The position numbers were made by a program, and so were the translations under genes. From Parvibaculaceae bacterium (lineage in GTDB: Bacteria > Pseudomonadota > Alphaproteobacteria > Parvibaculales > Parvibaculaceae): a stretch of DNA of 64,000 bases. Where the stretch lies: positions 1,612,001 to 1,676,000 of the forward strand of contig JAHBYJ010000001.1 in assembly GCA_019636015.1 (NCBI GenBank), given 5' to 3'. The notes under the pieces are model-generated. The model was not told the DNA's origin and ran no database searches. It saw nothing but the letters and a program-made list of their open reading frames with translations. This document shows, piece by piece, positions 26,518-34,475 of the stretch. Positions within the stretch are counted from its first letter, which is position 1, and the number at the start of each line of letters is the position of its first letter.

Positions 26518-27216
26518 CTATTCGCGGAGCACCAGCCGCTCGCCGCGCACCTCCACGGCGTCGAGCCGCCCGAGGAAACTCATCCCGAGCAGCGACACGC
26601 CGAGCCCTTCCCCCTGCGTGACCGAGGCCTGCACATTGCGGAGCGCAATGGCGCCCACCTTCACCTCGTCCAGCGTGACCCTTGCACCATGGATCACCCC
26701 GTTCGCCGTCTGATAGGGGATCGTGTAGTTGAGCCGCTCCGTGTCGATGCCGAGCCGCCGCGCATCGGCGCCTGTCAGCGCCACGTCGCTAGCGCCCGTG
26801 TCTACGAGAAAGCGGACATGTGTCCCGTTGACCAGCGCATCGGCATGGAAATGCCCGCCCAGCCCCCGCGACAGATAGGCCGTGCCCGGCTCCCGCGCCA
26901 CGGGCGAGGAGGGCACAAGCTCGGATTGCACCCGCATCCCCATGTCGGAAAACACATCGCGATAGGAATAGCCGATCACCAGCACCAAGCCGATCGCGAC
27001 CCAGGCGAGCGCCTGTTTCAGCGCCACGCCCGCCCGCTCGCGCCAGCCGAGGATCAGGCTCCCGCCCACGAATGTCAGCAGCAGCAGGCTGTAGACCAGC
27101 CGCATCTGCTTGTCCTCGCTTTCCAGCGCATCGGGAAAGCGGTTCATCAGGAAGAGTACGAGCGCCGCCAGCCCGAGCAGAAAAAGCGCGGCCCATGTCC
27201 AGTTGTTCTGTCTCAT
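26518..27216 (-). CDS. Membrane-anchored retropepsin-like aspartic protease
   Basis: This is a 232-residue TIGR02281-type clan AA protease. Two to three hydrophobic segments at the N terminus anchor it, followed by a single protease domain with FLVDTGASDVALTGADARRLG near residue 135 and a partner strand GMSFLGRLDAV near the end. Only one Asp-Thr-Gly is present, so it should act as a dimer. These proteins are common in alphaproteobacteria but mostly uncharacterised. The gene lies 115 bases upstream of the phosphomutase on the same strand. Confidence 0.8.
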   Translation of the reverse strand: MRQNNWTWAALFLLGLAALVLFLMNRFPDALESEDKQMRLVYSLLLLTFVGGSLILGWRERAGVALKQALAWVAIGLVLVIGYSYRDVFSDMGMRVQSELVPSSPVAREPGTAYLSRGLGGHFHADALVNGTHVRFLVDTGASDVALTGADARRLGIDTERLNYTIPYQTANGVIHGARVTLDEVKVGAIALRNVQASVTQGEGLGVSLLGMSFLGRLDAVEVRGERLVLRE

Positions 27217-27289
27217 GGGCGGGAGTCTAGCGCAGGAGGGTATGAAATGCGTAACGGCGGTATCGTGATGTAATCAAAGAAAAATCGTC

Positions 27290-27312
27290 ATGGCCGGGCT
27301 TGACCCGGCCAT
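27290..27312. repeat. REP-like palindrome
   Basis: ATGGCCGGG, five bases, then CCCGGCCAT form a perfect 9-bp inverted repeat. Very similar GC-rich palindromes (GGCCGGGCTTGACCCGGCC-like) are scattered between genes of many alphaproteobacteria. Only one copy is in this window. Confidence 0.6.
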
Positions 27313-27414
27313 CCACGTCTTTCCGTGCTTTGCACTCCTTGGAACCCCCGCGACAGACTATTATTTACATGCTAGAATAGGATCAGAAAATAAATACCTG
27401 AGTGAATTTGTAAA

Positions 27415-28311
27415 ATGAAGGATGGCAAGGTCATATCGCTCGGCCGCAGCCCCGCGCCGGAAGGCGCGGTGGAAGCCGCGTCGCGCCTTGCCCTGCCTGA
27501 TTTTGAGCCCGGCTGGGTCTGGCTCGTCGGCGCCGGGCCGGGCGACCCGGGCCTTCTCACCCTTCATGCGTTGAATGCGCTCCGGAAGGCCGATGTCGTC
27601 GTCTATGACGCGCTGGTCGATGAAGCGGTGCTTCAATTCGCAAACCCGCGCGCCGCGCTCGAATATTCCGGCAAGCGCGGCGGCAAGCCGAGCCCGAAGC
27701 AGCGCGATATTTCCGCCCGCCTGGTGGAACTCGCCCGCGCGGGCAAACGCGTGCTGCGCCTCAAGGGCGGCGACCCCTTCGTCTTCGGCCGCGGCGGCGA
27801 GGAAGCATTGGCGCTGGTCGACGCCGGTATTCCCTTCCGCCTCGTGCCCGGCGTCACCGCCGGCATTGGCGGCCTCGGCTATGCCGGCATCCCGGTCACG
27901 CATCGCGATGTGAACCACGCCGTTACCTTCGTCACCGGCCATATGGCGGGGGGCGCGGTGCCGGAAAATCTCGACTGGCCGTCGATTGCGAAGGGCTCGC
28001 CCGTCATCGTCCTCTACATGGCGATCTCGCATCTCGATGCGATCTCGAAACTCCTGATCGAAAACGGCCGCCGCGCCGATGAGCCCGTGGCTCTCGTCCG
28101 CAACGCCACGCTGAAGGACCAGTCGGTTCTCGAAACGACGCTCGGCGCAGCGGCGGACGACGTCACCCGCGTGGACTTCAAGGCCCCCGCCATCATCGTC
28201 ATCGGCGATGTCGTGAAACTCCGCGAAGGCCTCGACTGGCTCGGCGCCCTCGAAGGCCGCATCCTGAAGCGCGATCCGCTCGGTGTTCGCGGCATAGAAG
28301 ACGCGGTTTAG
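27415..28311 (+). CDS. cobA: Uroporphyrinogen-III C-methyltransferase (second copy)
   Basis: This 298-residue SUMT is related to the copy at 15964. Motifs are WLVGAGPGDPGLLTLHAL, LKGGDPFVFGRGGEEA and VPGVTAGIGGLGYAGIPVTH; the last is the fuller, canonical form, unlike the Ala-rich version in the nas copy. It probably serves cobalamin or general siroheme synthesis; cobT is 1.4 kb downstream. An extra 40-residue N-terminal leader precedes the core. higBA follows immediately. Confidence 0.92.
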   Translation: MKDGKVISLGRSPAPEGAVEAASRLALPDFEPGWVWLVGAGPGDPGLLTLHALNALRKADVVVYDALVDEAVLQFANPRAALEYSGKRGGKPSPKQRDISARLVELARAGKRVLRLKGGDPFVFGRGGEEALALVDAGIPFRLVPGVTAGIGGLGYAGIPVTHRDVNHAVTFVTGHMAGGAVPENLDWPSIAKGSPVIVLYMAISHLDAISKLLIENGRRADEPVALVRNATLKDQSVLETTLGAAADDVTRVDFKAPAIIVIGDVVKLREGLDWLGALEGRILKRDPLGVRGIEDAV

Positions 28312-28315
28312 AGCT

Positions 28316-28356
28316 GTTCCCGTCTTGGGAATAAGCCTTGTTCCCAAAACGGGAAC
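28316..28356. promoter_or_regulatory. Nested palindromic operator of higBA
   Basis: Two small palindromes, GTTCCC-N5-GGGAA (28316-28331) and GTTCCC-N5-GGGAAC (28340-28356), are themselves arranged as an almost perfect larger inverted repeat (15 of 16 positions). They end 16 bases before higB, the right place for HigA autoregulation. Confidence 0.75.
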
Positions 28357-28372
28357 ATGTTAGCTTCTCATC

Positions 28373-28672
28373 ATGCAGATCGTGGCGAAGAAGCGCCTGA
28401 AGGAATTCTGGAAGAAGCATCCTCAGGCGCAGACTCCGCTTGAGACCTGGCATGCTGTCGTCAGCAAGGCTTCGTGGAAGCGTCCTGTCGATATCAAGAA
28501 GGTCTTTGGCACTACGGTGGATTTCGCCGGCGACAATCGCATCGTGTTCGACATCGCGGGCAACAAATATCGCCTGATCGTTCATGTGTCCTATGAATAC
28601 AAGGCGGTCCTCATCAAGTTCATCGGCACCCACGCCGAATACGACAAGATCGATGCGGAGACAGTGACATGA
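28373..28672 (+). CDS. higB: HigB-type mRNA interferase toxin
   Basis: This 99-residue RelE-fold toxin of the HigB family cleaves mRNA on the ribosome. Typical segments are the basic N-terminal helix KKRLKEFWKKHPQ, NRIVFDIAGNKYRLIVHV and the C-terminal KFIGTHAEYDKID. Toxin-first order with a four-base overlap to the antitoxin is standard for higBA. The operator at 28316 lies directly upstream. It stands between the second SUMT and cobT. Confidence 0.9.
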   Translation: MQIVAKKRLKEFWKKHPQAQTPLETWHAVVSKASWKRPVDIKKVFGTTVDFAGDNRIVFDIAGNKYRLIVHVSYEYKAVLIKFIGTHAEYDKIDAETVT

Positions 28673-29064
28673 AAGACATCCGGCCGATCCGTACCGAGGC
28701 GGACTATGAATGGGCGCTTGGCGAGGTTTCACATTATTTCGACAAGGAGCCGAAGAAGGGCACGCCGCAGGGCGACCGTTTCGAGGTTCTGCTCGGGCTC
28801 ATTGAAGCCTATGAGGCAAAGAACTGGGCCATTTCCGCGCCCGATCCTGTCGAGGCGATCAAGGCCCAGATGAAACAGACCGGCCGTACCCAGGCCGATC
28901 TTGCTGCGCTTATCGGTTCGCGCCCCCGCGCCAGCGAAATCCTGAAGCGTCAGCGCGCGCTCACTATGTCCATGATCCGCAAGTTGAGCGCCGACTGGAA
29001 CATCCCCGCAGAGGTTCTGATCCAGCCTTATGCCCTTGCGAGGGACGAGAACCCGCAGGCCTGA
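28669..29064 (+). CDS. higA: HigA-type antitoxin with Xre helix-turn-helix
   Basis: This is a 131-residue antitoxin. The N-terminal part (IRTEADYEWALGEVSHYFD) is the usual HigA helical region, and the C-terminal part is an Xre/Cro helix-turn-helix with RTQADLAALIGSRPRASEIL. It neutralises HigB by binding and represses the operon through the palindromes upstream. Its ATG overlaps the higB stop. Confidence 0.9.
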   Translation: MKDIRPIRTEADYEWALGEVSHYFDKEPKKGTPQGDRFEVLLGLIEAYEAKNWAISAPDPVEAIKAQMKQTGRTQADLAALIGSRPRASEILKRQRALTMSMIRKLSADWNIPAEVLIQPYALARDENPQA

Positions 29065-29065
29065 A

Positions 29066-29259
29066 AAAAACTTATCCCCGCCTTCCGGACAGCCCCCATA
29101 TTAGTCGCACCCGCTCCATGGGAAGGCGCGTCCGGACTGGCCTGATGTGTGGAGTGGGGTTGCGGTCCTGCGGAACGGGCAATCCAGAGCCCGGCCCCCG
29201 GGAGTCTCCTCCAAAGGGAGAGCCGCAACGCGCGGGGCGGAACGAAGCCGCTCCCACAT
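29066..29259 (-). ncRNA. Candidate structured small RNA (unidentified)
   Basis: This stretch has no convincing gene but strong pairing. A 12-bp outer stem with one bulge joins 29145-29157 to 29248-29259. A perfect inner 7-bp stem joins 29159-29165 (GTTGCGG) to 29223-29229 (CCGCAAC), and two small hairpins sit inside. Further left, 8-bp arms at about 29079-29086 and 29121-29128 (CGCCTTCC/GGAAGGCG) are followed, on the minus strand, by seven T residues (29072-29066) like a terminator. The rod-like closing stem and size of about 190 nt recall 6S RNA, but I cannot identify it. It may instead be the 3' UTR of the DUF1289 gene. Confidence 0.4.
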
Positions 29260-29264
29260 GACAT

Positions 29265-29282
29265 GCACATGTAAACATGTGC
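29265..29282. promoter_or_regulatory. Perfect 8-bp palindrome beside the structured region
   Basis: GCACATGT, two bases, ACATGTGC form a perfect inverted repeat, embedded in several overlapping ACATG words (29256-29281). It stands exactly at the upstream edge of the structured minus-strand element, where an operator or promoter would be. Confidence 0.4.
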
Positions 29283-29364
29283 GGCCGAGTTCGATGCGCC
29301 CCGCGCACCTTCCCTTGGCAAAACCGCCCAGGCAAGCCTGCAGGCTTCCGCCCGAGCGGCTGCT

Positions 29365-29613
29365 TCAGTGCGCCCGGTCGCTCAGCAGTTCCGCGATCTT
29401 GGCGAGCGCCTCGTCACGGTTGCTCGCCCGCTCGCCCAGCGCCTCGATCCGCGCGGGCAGGAGCCGCAGCACATCGTCGCGTTCGCCATCGCTCATCGCG
29501 CCCCAGCCGGCGATTTCCTTGAGCGTCCGCCCGCAGCCCCGGCAGGCATTCGCGCGCCCGTCCACGGCGCAGACGCGAAGGCAGGGGCTTTTTATCGGCC
29601 TGGAATAACTCAA
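29365..29613 (-). CDS. DUF1289 small cysteine-rich protein
   Basis: This 82-residue protein of the DUF1289 family begins near its cysteine motif: SPCLRVCAVDGRANACRGCGRT, four cysteines that could bind iron-sulfur or zinc. It is followed by the conserved EIAGWGAMSDGER. Function is unknown; members are often annotated as Fe-S proteins. It is divergent from cobT across about 80 bases. Confidence 0.85.
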   Translation of the reverse strand: MSYSRPIKSPCLRVCAVDGRANACRGCGRTLKEIAGWGAMSDGERDDVLRLLPARIEALGERASNRDEALAKIAELLSDRAH

Positions 29614-29696
29614 GAGGGAACCTTTCCGGGGTTCTCGGGATGCATATGAAAGAGTATAGAGCCGTCACTTCCTTTCACGCGAGAACCGAGGCGTCA

Positions 29697-30677
29697 ATGT
29701 CCCGCGCGGCGACCGGCCTGCCTTTCGACGATATCAGGAACCTCATCGAGGGCCTCCCGCCCGAGGATGCGGAGGCCCGCGACGCCGCGGCCGCCCGCAC
29801 AGCCGCGCTCGCGGTGCCCGAGGCCTCGCTGGGCCGCCTCGCCGAAATCGCCGAATGGATGGCCGCCTGGGCCGGCATGACGAAACCCGCCATTTCCCGC
29901 CCGCTTATCGCGATCTTCGCAGGCACCAGCGAACTCGGCCTCGCCATGCCGGGCGCCGAGCGCGATGCGACGCACCGCCTGGTCGAGCTTTATGCAGCCG
30001 GCGGCGCGCCGGTGAACCAGCTCGCCCTTGGCGCGGAAGCCGGCCTCAAGGTCTTCGACCTCGCGCTCGACATGCCCGTGCCGGATATCCGCACGGGCGA
30101 GGCGCTTTCCGAGGCAGGCTGTGCCGCCACCATGGCCTTCGGCATGGAGGCGATCGCGGGCGGTACGGATCTCCTCTGCCTCGGCGCAGCGGGCGAGGGC
30201 GGGCGCATCGCCGCCGCCGCGCTCGCATTGGCGCTTTTCGGCGGCACCGCGGAAGACTGGACCGACGGTTCGGCCTTCGCCCATGAAGCGGTCGAAAAAG
30301 CTCATGCTGCCCATGAAGGCCATCTCGCCGACCCGCTGGAGGCGCTTCGCCGTCTCGGCTCGCGCGAACTCGCGGCGATTGCGGGCGCGATCCTCGCCGC
30401 GCGCTACCAGCGCATCCCGGTCCTGCTCGATGGATTCGTCACCTGCGCGGCGGCCGCGCTTCTCTGGAAGCTGAAACCCTCCGCCATCGACCATTGCCTC
30501 GCCGCCCATGCCTCGGGCGACCCGGCCCATGCCCGTCTTCTCGCCGCCATCGGCAAGCGGCCGCTCATCGAAACAGGCATCCGGCTCGAGGAAGGAGCGG
30601 GCGCCGCGCTCGCCCTCGGTCTCGTCAAATCGGCCCTTGCCGCGCATGGCGCCACCGTCACACGGGACATGCTCTGA
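29697..30677 (+). CDS. cobT: Nicotinate-nucleotide--dimethylbenzimidazole phosphoribosyltransferase
   Basis: This 326-residue CobT activates the lower-ligand base of cobalamin. It contains ISRPLIAIFAGTSE-type substrate loops, AGGAPVNQLA, MAFGMEAIAGGTDLLCLGA, the DGFVTCAAAALLWKL segment and the catalytic-glutamate region TGIRLEEGAGAALAL near residue 300. I chose ATG 29697 (MSRAATGLPFDD), because the frame upstream to 29640 does not resemble the family. No cobalamin riboswitch is recognisable ahead of it. Confidence 0.9.
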   Translation: MSRAATGLPFDDIRNLIEGLPPEDAEARDAAAARTAALAVPEASLGRLAEIAEWMAAWAGMTKPAISRPLIAIFAGTSELGLAMPGAERDATHRLVELYAAGGAPVNQLALGAEAGLKVFDLALDMPVPDIRTGEALSEAGCAATMAFGMEAIAGGTDLLCLGAAGEGGRIAAAALALALFGGTAEDWTDGSAFAHEAVEKAHAAHEGHLADPLEALRRLGSRELAAIAGAILAARYQRIPVLLDGFVTCAAAALLWKLKPSAIDHCLAAHASGDPAHARLLAAIGKRPLIETGIRLEEGAGAALALGLVKSALAAHGATVTRDML

Positions 30678-30904
30678 CACCCGGCCGCCGTTCAAATCCG
30701 TTCAGCGCCCCGTTCGTTGCTTATGAGAGGGCACGCTTGCAACGGGGGCGCTTGGCACTATTATCTCCGCCAAAATAACAGGCTGAGGACGTGGGATCGG
30801 CGGGTTCGCCCGCACGGGGAACGGTACCGGGCCAGTGCAATGATAATCCGGCATGTCGGCGCGACGGTCCCGTCCGCGCGGCTGCCGCTTTGGAGGTTGA
30901 CCCT

Positions 30905-32092
30905 ATGGATATGCGCTTCTCCCCCGATGAGCTCGCCTTCCGCGACGAAGTGCGCGAGTTCATCGCCAACAACTACCCGCAGGAACTGCGGGGCGCGCGC
31001 CGCGGCGAGATGTCGAAGGAAGACATCCTGAAATGGCACCGCATCCTCTACAAGAAGGGCTGGGTCGTGCCGCATTGGCCGGTGGAATATGGCGGCACCG
31101 GCTGGACCATCACGCAGCGCTACATCTGGAACGAGGAGAATGCGCGCGCCGAGACGACGCCGCTCCTTCCCTTCGGCCTCTCCATGGTCGGCCCGGTGAT
31201 CTACACCTTCGGCAATGAAGAGCAGAAGAAGCGCTTCCTGCCCGGCATCCTTTCGGGCGACGACTGGTGGTGCCAGGGCTATTCGGAGCCGGGTTCGGGC
31301 TCGGACCTTGCGAGCCTGCGCACCAAGGCCGTCCGCGAGGGCGACCACTATATCGTCAACGGCTCCAAGACCTGGACGACGCTCGCCCAGCATGCCGACT
31401 GGATGTTCTGCCTCGTCCGCACCGATCCGGAAGCAAAGCAGCAGGAAGGCATCTCCTTTCTCCTGATCGACATGAAGACGCCCGGCATCACGGTCCGCCC
31501 CATCATCACGATGGACGGCTCGCATGAAGTGAACGAAGTCTTCCTCGAAGACGTGAAGGTGCCGGCCGAAAACCTCATCGGCGAGGAAAACAAGGGCTGG
31601 ACCTATGCGAAGTTCCTGCTCGGCAACGAACGCTCGGGCATCGCGGGCGTCGCGCGCTCCAAGAAGGCGATCGAACGCCTGAAGAAGCTTGCGACGGCCG
31701 AACTGGTCGACGGCACGCCGCTGATGAAGACGGACGAGTTCTCCCGCAAGGTCGCCGAAGTCGAGATCGATCTCTCGGCCCTTGAAGTGACGGAGCTCCG
31801 CACGCTCGCCGCCGAGAGCAAGGGCCGCGGCCCCGGCCCGGAAGCCTCGATCCTCAAGATCAAGGGCACCGAGATCCAGCAGCGCATTACCGAGCTCGCC
31901 GTCGAAGCCGTCGGCAACTACGCGCTCGTTCAGGCGCCGCGCCTCGAAGTCACGGGTAATGAGTTTGTTCCCGGTCCCGAAGGCTCGCAGGGCGTTGCGC
32001 AGGACTACTTCAACATGCGCAAGACCTCGATCTATGGCGGATCGAACGAAATTCAGCACAACATCATCGCGAAAATGGTGCTTGGCCTTTAA
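30905..32092 (+). CDS. Acyl-CoA dehydrogenase, larger partner of a pair
   Basis: This 395-residue FAD enzyme of the acyl-CoA dehydrogenase family has the FAD-binding signature WCQGYSEPGSGSDLASL and the C-terminal IYGGSNEIQHNI. In medium-chain enzymes the last motif reads YEGT with the catalytic glutamate; here that position is glycine, so the base must come from elsewhere. The start at 30905 follows GGAGG. It is followed 44 bases later by a shorter, divergent relative, an arrangement known for alpha2beta2 dehydrogenases acting on CoA thioesters of bulky acids such as steroid side chains. The partnership is inferred. Confidence 0.88.
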   Translation: MDMRFSPDELAFRDEVREFIANNYPQELRGARRGEMSKEDILKWHRILYKKGWVVPHWPVEYGGTGWTITQRYIWNEENARAETTPLLPFGLSMVGPVIYTFGNEEQKKRFLPGILSGDDWWCQGYSEPGSGSDLASLRTKAVREGDHYIVNGSKTWTTLAQHADWMFCLVRTDPEAKQQEGISFLLIDMKTPGITVRPIITMDGSHEVNEVFLEDVKVPAENLIGEENKGWTYAKFLLGNERSGIAGVARSKKAIERLKKLATAELVDGTPLMKTDEFSRKVAEVEIDLSALEVTELRTLAAESKGRGPGPEASILKIKGTEIQQRITELAVEAVGNYALVQAPRLEVTGNEFVPGPEGSQGVAQDYFNMRKTSIYGGSNEIQHNIIAKMVLGL

Positions 32093-32136
32093 GGTCCAGG
32101 CACAAAAAGAACACCAACAGGGGAAGGTCGGAAGAG

Positions 32137-33267
32137 ATGGATTTTTCGTTCACCGAAGAGCAGACCCTGCTCCGCAATACCGTGCAGAGCCTGCTCAGCG
32201 ACAAATATGACTTCGACACGCGCCGCAAGGTTGCGAAGTCGGCCGATGGCTGGCGTCCGGAAATCTGGGCGCAGTTCGCCGAGCTCGGTCTGCTCGCCGC
32301 GCCCTTCTCGGAAGAGATGGGCGGTCTTGGCGGCGGCGCCATCGAAACCATGATCGTCATGGAAGAGTTCGGCCGCCACCTCGTCATCGAGCCCTATGTC
32401 GAGACGGTCGTGATCGCCGGCGGTTTCCTGCGTGAAGGCGGCTCGGCCGCGCAGCAGGAAGCGCATATCCCGGGCATCATCGGCGGCGAAACGGTCTGGG
32501 CCTTCGCCTATGCCGAACCGCAGGGCCGCTACAACCTCGCGGATCTGACGACGACGGCGAAGAAGGACGGCTCGGGCTACGTCATCAACGGCTACAAAGC
32601 CGTGGTGCTCGGCGCGCCCTGGGCGCAGAAGCTCATCGTGACGGCCCGCACGAGCGGCGGCCAGCGCGACCGTGACGGCGTTTCCGTCTTCATCGTCGAC
32701 AAGTCGGCGGCCGGCGTCTCCACGCGCGACTACCCGACGGTCGATGGCCGTCGCGCCTCGGAAATCACCTTCGAGAATGTGAAGGTCGATGCGGATGCTC
32801 TGATCGGCGCCGAAGGCAAGGGCCTGCCCCTCGTCGAGAAGATCACCGATCAGGCGATCGCCGCCCTCTCGGCCGAAGCCATCGGCTGCATGAAGGAGCT
32901 GAACACCGCCACCGTCGAATACTGCAAGACGCGCAAGCAGTTCGGCGTGCCGATCGGCAAGTTCCAGGTGCTGCAGCACCGTATGGTCGACATGTTCATG
33001 GCCTATGAGCAGTCCGTCTCCATGACCTACATGGTGAACCTGAAGCTCGAAGAGAACGACGCCGAGCGCACCAAGGCCGCCGCCGGCGCCAAGGTGCAGA
33101 TCGGCAAGGCTGGCCGCTTCGTCGGCCAGCAGGCCGTGCAGCTTCACGGCGGTATGGGCATGACCGACGAACTCAATGTCGGCCACTACTTCAAGCGCCT
33201 GACCATGATCGACACGCAGTTCGGTAATGTCGATTACCAGCTGAAGCGCTACTCCGAAGCCGCGTAA
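32137..33267 (+). CDS. Acyl-CoA dehydrogenase, smaller partner of a pair
   Basis: This 376-residue acyl-CoA dehydrogenase homologue starts MDFSFTEEQTLLRNTVQ after GGAAGGTCGGAAGAG. The middle domain is atypical (WAFAYAEPQGRYNLADL in place of the usual Thr/Ser-rich FAD loop). The C-terminal helix domain carries VQLHGGMGMTDE but no YEGT-type catalytic motif. This pattern fits the accessory subunit of heteromeric dehydrogenases. A strong terminator follows at 33291. Confidence 0.87.
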   Translation: MDFSFTEEQTLLRNTVQSLLSDKYDFDTRRKVAKSADGWRPEIWAQFAELGLLAAPFSEEMGGLGGGAIETMIVMEEFGRHLVIEPYVETVVIAGGFLREGGSAAQQEAHIPGIIGGETVWAFAYAEPQGRYNLADLTTTAKKDGSGYVINGYKAVVLGAPWAQKLIVTARTSGGQRDRDGVSVFIVDKSAAGVSTRDYPTVDGRRASEITFENVKVDADALIGAEGKGLPLVEKITDQAIAALSAEAIGCMKELNTATVEYCKTRKQFGVPIGKFQVLQHRMVDMFMAYEQSVSMTYMVNLKLEENDAERTKAAAGAKVQIGKAGRFVGQQAVQLHGGMGMTDELNVGHYFKRLTMIDTQFGNVDYQLKRYSEAA

Positions 33268-33290
33268 GCCACTTCGGGATCGAACGATCA

Positions 33291-33316
33291 AGGCCGCTCT
33301 CCGGAGCGGCCTTTTT
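33291..33316 (+). terminator. Intrinsic terminator after the paired dehydrogenases
   Basis: GGCCGCTC (33292-33299) and GAGCGGCC (33304-33311) form a perfect 8-bp stem with a TCCG loop, followed by five T residues. Confidence 0.9.
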
Positions 33317-33386
33317 CTTTGCCGCTTTGACCTCGCCCGCCGCCGCTTCTAGGCTTTCCGCCAACAAGAAGAACAGGAGGAAAGCC

Positions 33387-34472
33387 ATGCAGGAACACAT
33401 CCTCGTCGCGGGCGCCACGGGCCTTGTCGGCTTCGCCGCCATGAAGCATTTCGCCGAGCGCGGCTACAAGGTGACGGCGCTGTCCCGCCGCAAGCCCTTC
33501 GAGACATTCGGCGCCACGCATCTCCCGCTCGACCTGACGGATCGCAAAGCCTGCGCCTATGCGCTTTCGGGCATGAGCGATGTCACGCGCGTCATCTATG
33601 CCGCACTTTACGAAAAGCCCGGCCTCGTCGCGGGCTGGCGCGAGGCGGACCAGATCGAGATCAACCGGCGCATGCTTGAAAACTTCTTCGATCCGCTGGA
33701 AAAGGCCGCGCCGCGCCTGCGTCACGTCTCGCTGCTGCAGGGCACGAAAGCCTATGGCGCCCATGTCCGCCCGCTTTCCGTGCCCGCGCGCGAAAATCGA
33801 GACGAGATGAAGGAGCAGCCGAATTTCTACTGGAACCAGGAAGACTATCTCCGCGCGAAGCAGCAGGGCCGCGCTTGGCACTGGACCATCTTTCGTCCGC
33901 AGATCATTTTCGGTTTCTCGCTCGGCGCGGCGATGAATCTCATCCCCGCCATCGGCGTCTATGGCGCGCTGTTGAAGGAGAAGGGCAGGCCGCTTGCATT
34001 TCCCGGCGGCGCCTCATCCGTTCTGGAAGCGGTCGACGCCGAGCTTCTCGCTGATGCCATTGCCTGGGCGGGCGTCCGCGACCGGCAGGAAAACGCGATC
34101 TTCAATGTCACCAATGGAGACGTTTTCGTCTGGAAGAATGTCTGGCCCGCCATCGCCGATGCGCTTGGCATGACGCCGGGCGAGGTCGAACCCCTGTCGC
34201 TCGGCGCCGAAATGCCGAAATGCTCGAAGGAGTGGGACGCACTCCGCGCGAAATACAATCTCGCTTCGCCGGACATGGCATCCTTCGTCGGCGAGTCCTT
34301 TCACTATGCGGATTTCACCATGGCCTATGGCGCCGAGCGCGATACGCCGGCCGCCATCGTCTCGACCATTGCGCTCCGCCGCGCCGGCTTTCACGAGGTC
34401 ATCGATACGGAAGACATGTTCCGGAAGTATTTTGCGCTGTTTCAGGCAAAGCGGCTGCTGCCGCCGCGCTAA
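33387..34472 (+). CDS. SDR-family reductase, PRISE-like (progesterone 5-beta-reductase/iridoid synthase type)
   Basis: This is a 361-residue extended short-chain dehydrogenase. The nucleotide motif is VAGATGLVGFAAMKH at the N terminus, with an Arg pair (ALSRRKP) that favours NADPH. The active-site region reads NFYWNQEDYL in place of YxxxK, which is the hallmark of the PRISE group of enone 1,4-reductases. Other PRISE-typical parts are LLQGTKAYGAH and IFRPQIIFGFSLG. AGGAGG at 33375-33380 fixes the start. It follows the paired dehydrogenases, suggesting reduction of an unsaturated cyclic or terpenoid intermediate. The role is inferred. Confidence 0.75.
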   Translation: MQEHILVAGATGLVGFAAMKHFAERGYKVTALSRRKPFETFGATHLPLDLTDRKACAYALSGMSDVTRVIYAALYEKPGLVAGWREADQIEINRRMLENFFDPLEKAAPRLRHVSLLQGTKAYGAHVRPLSVPARENRDEMKEQPNFYWNQEDYLRAKQQGRAWHWTIFRPQIIFGFSLGAAMNLIPAIGVYGALLKEKGRPLAFPGGASSVLEAVDAELLADAIAWAGVRDRQENAIFNVTNGDVFVWKNVWPAIADALGMTPGEVEPLSLGAEMPKCSKEWDALRAKYNLASPDMASFVGESFHYADFTMAYGAERDTPAAIVSTIALRRAGFHEVIDTEDMFRKYFALFQAKRLLPPR

Positions 34473-34475
34473 GCG

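Noticed and set aside
29065..29364. Cobalamin riboswitch near cobT
   Set aside because: The conserved B12-box and the CCCGC-ACTG core are absent, and the structured element lies beyond a divergent gene on the wrong strand for cobT.
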